Assembly: GCA_964516435.1 (NCBI GenBank)
Contig: CAZEZP010000065.1
Span: forward strand, 1-64,000
Length of the DNA: 64,000 bases
Origin: HGW-17 sp964516435
Lineage (GTDB): Bacteria; Myxococcota_A; Polyangia; HGW-17
Reading direction: 5' to 3'
Both the position numbers and the translations under genes were made by a program. Below are positions 62,570-64,000 of this stretch, piece by piece; the first letter of the stretch is position 1; every line of letters starts with the position of its first letter. The notes beneath the pieces were generated by a model that was given only the letters and a program-made list of their open reading frames with translations, made no database searches and was not told the DNA's origin.

Positions 62570-62586
62570 GGCCGGCATGACCGGCC
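62570..62586 (+). other. Short hairpin in the hcp leader
   Basis: GGCCGG (62570-62575), loop CATGA and CCGGCC (62581-62586) form a 6-bp GC stem close to the presumed transcription start. Could stabilise the 5' end of the mRNA or be a binding site; role unknown. Confidence 0.4.
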
Positions 62587-62616
62587 GGAATTTTCACCCA
62601 CGAAGGAGGATTCGCC

Positions 62617-64000
62617 ATGTTTTGCTACCAATGTGAACAGACTGCCCAGGGAACCGGCTGCACCGTTGCGGGAGTGTGCGGCAAGACACACGAGACCGCC
62701 ATCATGCAGGATCTGCTGATTCATGCCACGAAAGGTCTTGCGCAGGTGGCGCACGCCGCACGCAGGGCCGGCGTGGAGGACGCGGAAGTGAACCGCTTCA
62801 CGCTGGAAGCCCTGTTTTCCACGGTCACCAACGTGAATTTCGACGCCGAGCGCATCGATGCCCTGGTGATGCACGCCGTGAAACTGCGCGACCGGCTCGC
62901 GGCGAAACTGCGCGAAATGGGCGTGGATCTATCGATGCTGCCACCGTCGGCAACGTTTGTCCTGAGCCGGGATCGCGACGGGCGTCTGGTGCAGGCGCTG
63001 GACGCCTCCTTCAAGAACCGCGAAAAGGAAGAGAATCCGCTCGACGTGGGGCTCGAGGAACTCGTCCTCTACGGGCTCAAGGGCGTGGCGGCCTATGCCG
63101 ATCATGCGATGATCCTGGGAAAGGAGGATCCGAAGGTGTACGCGAAGATGCACGAGATCCTCGCGTTCCTGGAGACGAAGCCGTCGACCGAAGCGCTCGT
63201 GGGCAAGGCGCTCGAGGTGGGCGAGGTCAATCTCACGGTCATGGGACTGCTCGATGCCGCCAACACCGGCGCCTACGGCCATCCCGTGCCCACGAAGGTC
63301 AACGTCAATCCCGTGAAGGGCAAGTGCATCCTCGTGTCCGGGCATGATTTGCGCGATCTGGAGGCGCTGCTCGAGCAGACCCGGGGCAAGGGCATCCACA
63401 TCTACACCCACGGCGAGATGCTGCCGGCCCACGGCTATCCGAAACTCAAGGCCCATCCGCACCTGGTGGGCAACTACGGTTCCGCCTGGCAGAACCAGCG
63501 CAAGGAGTTCGAGGCTTTCCCGGGACCCATCCTGATGACCACCAACTGCATCCAGAAGCCGGCGGATTCCTACCGCGACCGCATCTTCACCACGGGACTC
63601 GTGGCGTGGCCCGGCGTGGCGCACATTCCCGACCGCAACGATTTCAGCCTGGTCATCGAGAAGGCGCTGTCCATGGAAGGATTCACGGCCGACGAGCCTG
63701 CGCACGAGATCCTGGTGGGCTTCGGGCACGAGGCCGTGATGGGCGTGGCCGGCAAGGTCATCGATGCCGTGAAGGCCGGAAAGATCCGCCATTTCTTCCT
63801 GGTAGGCGGCTGCGACGGTGCCAAGCCGGGGCGAAACTACTACACCGAGTTCGCGCAGATGGCCCCGAAGGACACGGTCATCCTGACGCTGGCCTGCGGC
63901 AAGTACCGTTTCAACAAACTGGATTTTGGTGACATCGATGGCATTCCGCGCCTCCTGGACATCGGACAGTGCAACGACGCCTACTCGGCCATCCAGATCG
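62617..64000 (+). CDS. hcp: Hybrid cluster protein (hydroxylamine reductase), 3' end missing
   Basis: The first 461 residues of Hcp, open to the window end; roughly 70-100 residues are missing. Hcp reduces NO or hydroxylamine and acts in nitrosative-stress defence in anaerobes. The N-terminal cluster has C3xxC6x8C15x5C21, the spacing of the class found in strict anaerobes ([4Fe-4S]). Hybrid-cluster ligand regions THGEMLPAHGYP, TTNCIQKP, VGGCDGAKP and TLACGKYRFN are present. AGGAGG lies eight bases before the ATG. A perfect FNR-type box is upstream. Confidence 0.95.
   Translation, partial: MFCYQCEQTAQGTGCTVAGVCGKTHETAIMQDLLIHATKGLAQVAHAARRAGVEDAEVNRFTLEALFSTVTNVNFDAERIDALVMHAVKLRDRLAAKLREMGVDLSMLPPSATFVLSRDRDGRLVQALDASFKNREKEENPLDVGLEELVLYGLKGVAAYADHAMILGKEDPKVYAKMHEILAFLETKPSTEALVGKALEVGEVNLTVMGLLDAANTGAYGHPVPTKVNVNPVKGKCILVSGHDLRDLEALLEQTRGKGIHIYTHGEMLPAHGYPKLKAHPHLVGNYGSAWQNQRKEFEAFPGPILMTTNCIQKPADSYRDRIFTTGLVAWPGVAHIPDRNDFSLVIEKALSMEGFTADEPAHEILVGFGHEAVMGVAGKVIDAVKAGKIRHFFLVGGCDGAKPGRNYYTEFAQMAPKDTVILTLACGKYRFNKLDFGDIDGIPRLLDIGQCNDAYSAIQI

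Overview
The window reads as a GC-rich (by eye roughly 60-65 %), densely coded chromosome segment from an anaerobic, Gram-negative bacterium of the Myxococcota / former Deltaproteobacteria type. Pointers are many lipoproteins with Cys-rich, LamG, FG-GAP, TPR, PEGA and von Willebrand A domains, several Ser/Thr protein kinases including a kinase-ATPase-TPR hybrid, an FHA protein, and C-terminal Asp/Cys motifs of the calcium-binding MopE type. An Mbx-type respiratory complex, a rubrerythrin-like protein and a hybrid cluster protein behind a perfect FNR-like box point to anaerobic life. This placement is inference; there is no rRNA, tRNA, IS element, prophage or CRISPR array that I can see.

Left part (1.4-13.2 kb, minus strand): one tightly packed operon. 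An ArsR-type regulator comes first, followed by MrpE, MrpF, MrpG, MbhD-like, a fused MbhE/MrpB, MrpC, two antiporter-like subunits (MrpD/NuoN type and NuoL/M type), NuoH-, NuoB-, NuoC- and NuoD-like subunits, a 610-residue fusion of a NuoI-like ferredoxin module with a GltD/NfnB-like FAD/NAD(P)H module, and a ferritin-like protein. The NuoD-like subunit lacks a full [NiFe] ligand set: both CxxC pairs read CxxD. So this is not a hydrogenase but an Mbx/MBS-like ion-translocating complex, possibly a ferredoxin:NAD(P)+ oxidoreductase. A perfect 11-bp inverted repeat sits on the promoter and start codon of the regulator.

Middle (13.5-44.3 kb): lipoproteins; an aspartate-aminotransferase-like gene with pyrE and two lipoproteins; an FG-GAP lipoprotein; a 1240-residue kinase/ATPase/TPR regulator; a yceD-rpmF-rpiB-ribD-ribE-ribB operon ending in a CoA-transferase-like/GNAT fusion; an isolated thiG; queE with a TPR-like partner; and a plus-strand operon of membrane protein, GATase-like protein, orphan NarL-type response regulator, lipoprotein, VanZ-like protein and RNase PH. 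A prolyl oligopeptidase follows.

Right part (44.4-64 kb): a membrane-anchored protein with three DsbA-like domains; a pseudokinase-kinase protein paired with a double-FHA protein; threonine synthase and an EamA transporter; lon, pcnB and a methyltransferase; a VWA lipoprotein; a twice-repeated lipoprotein + beta-barrel module; and the 5' part of hcp, which runs off the window end. Several enzymes have replaced catalytic residues (an alpha/beta hydrolase, the GTP cyclohydrolase II half of the riboflavin protein, the CoA-transferase-like domain), which is one of the more interesting themes here.
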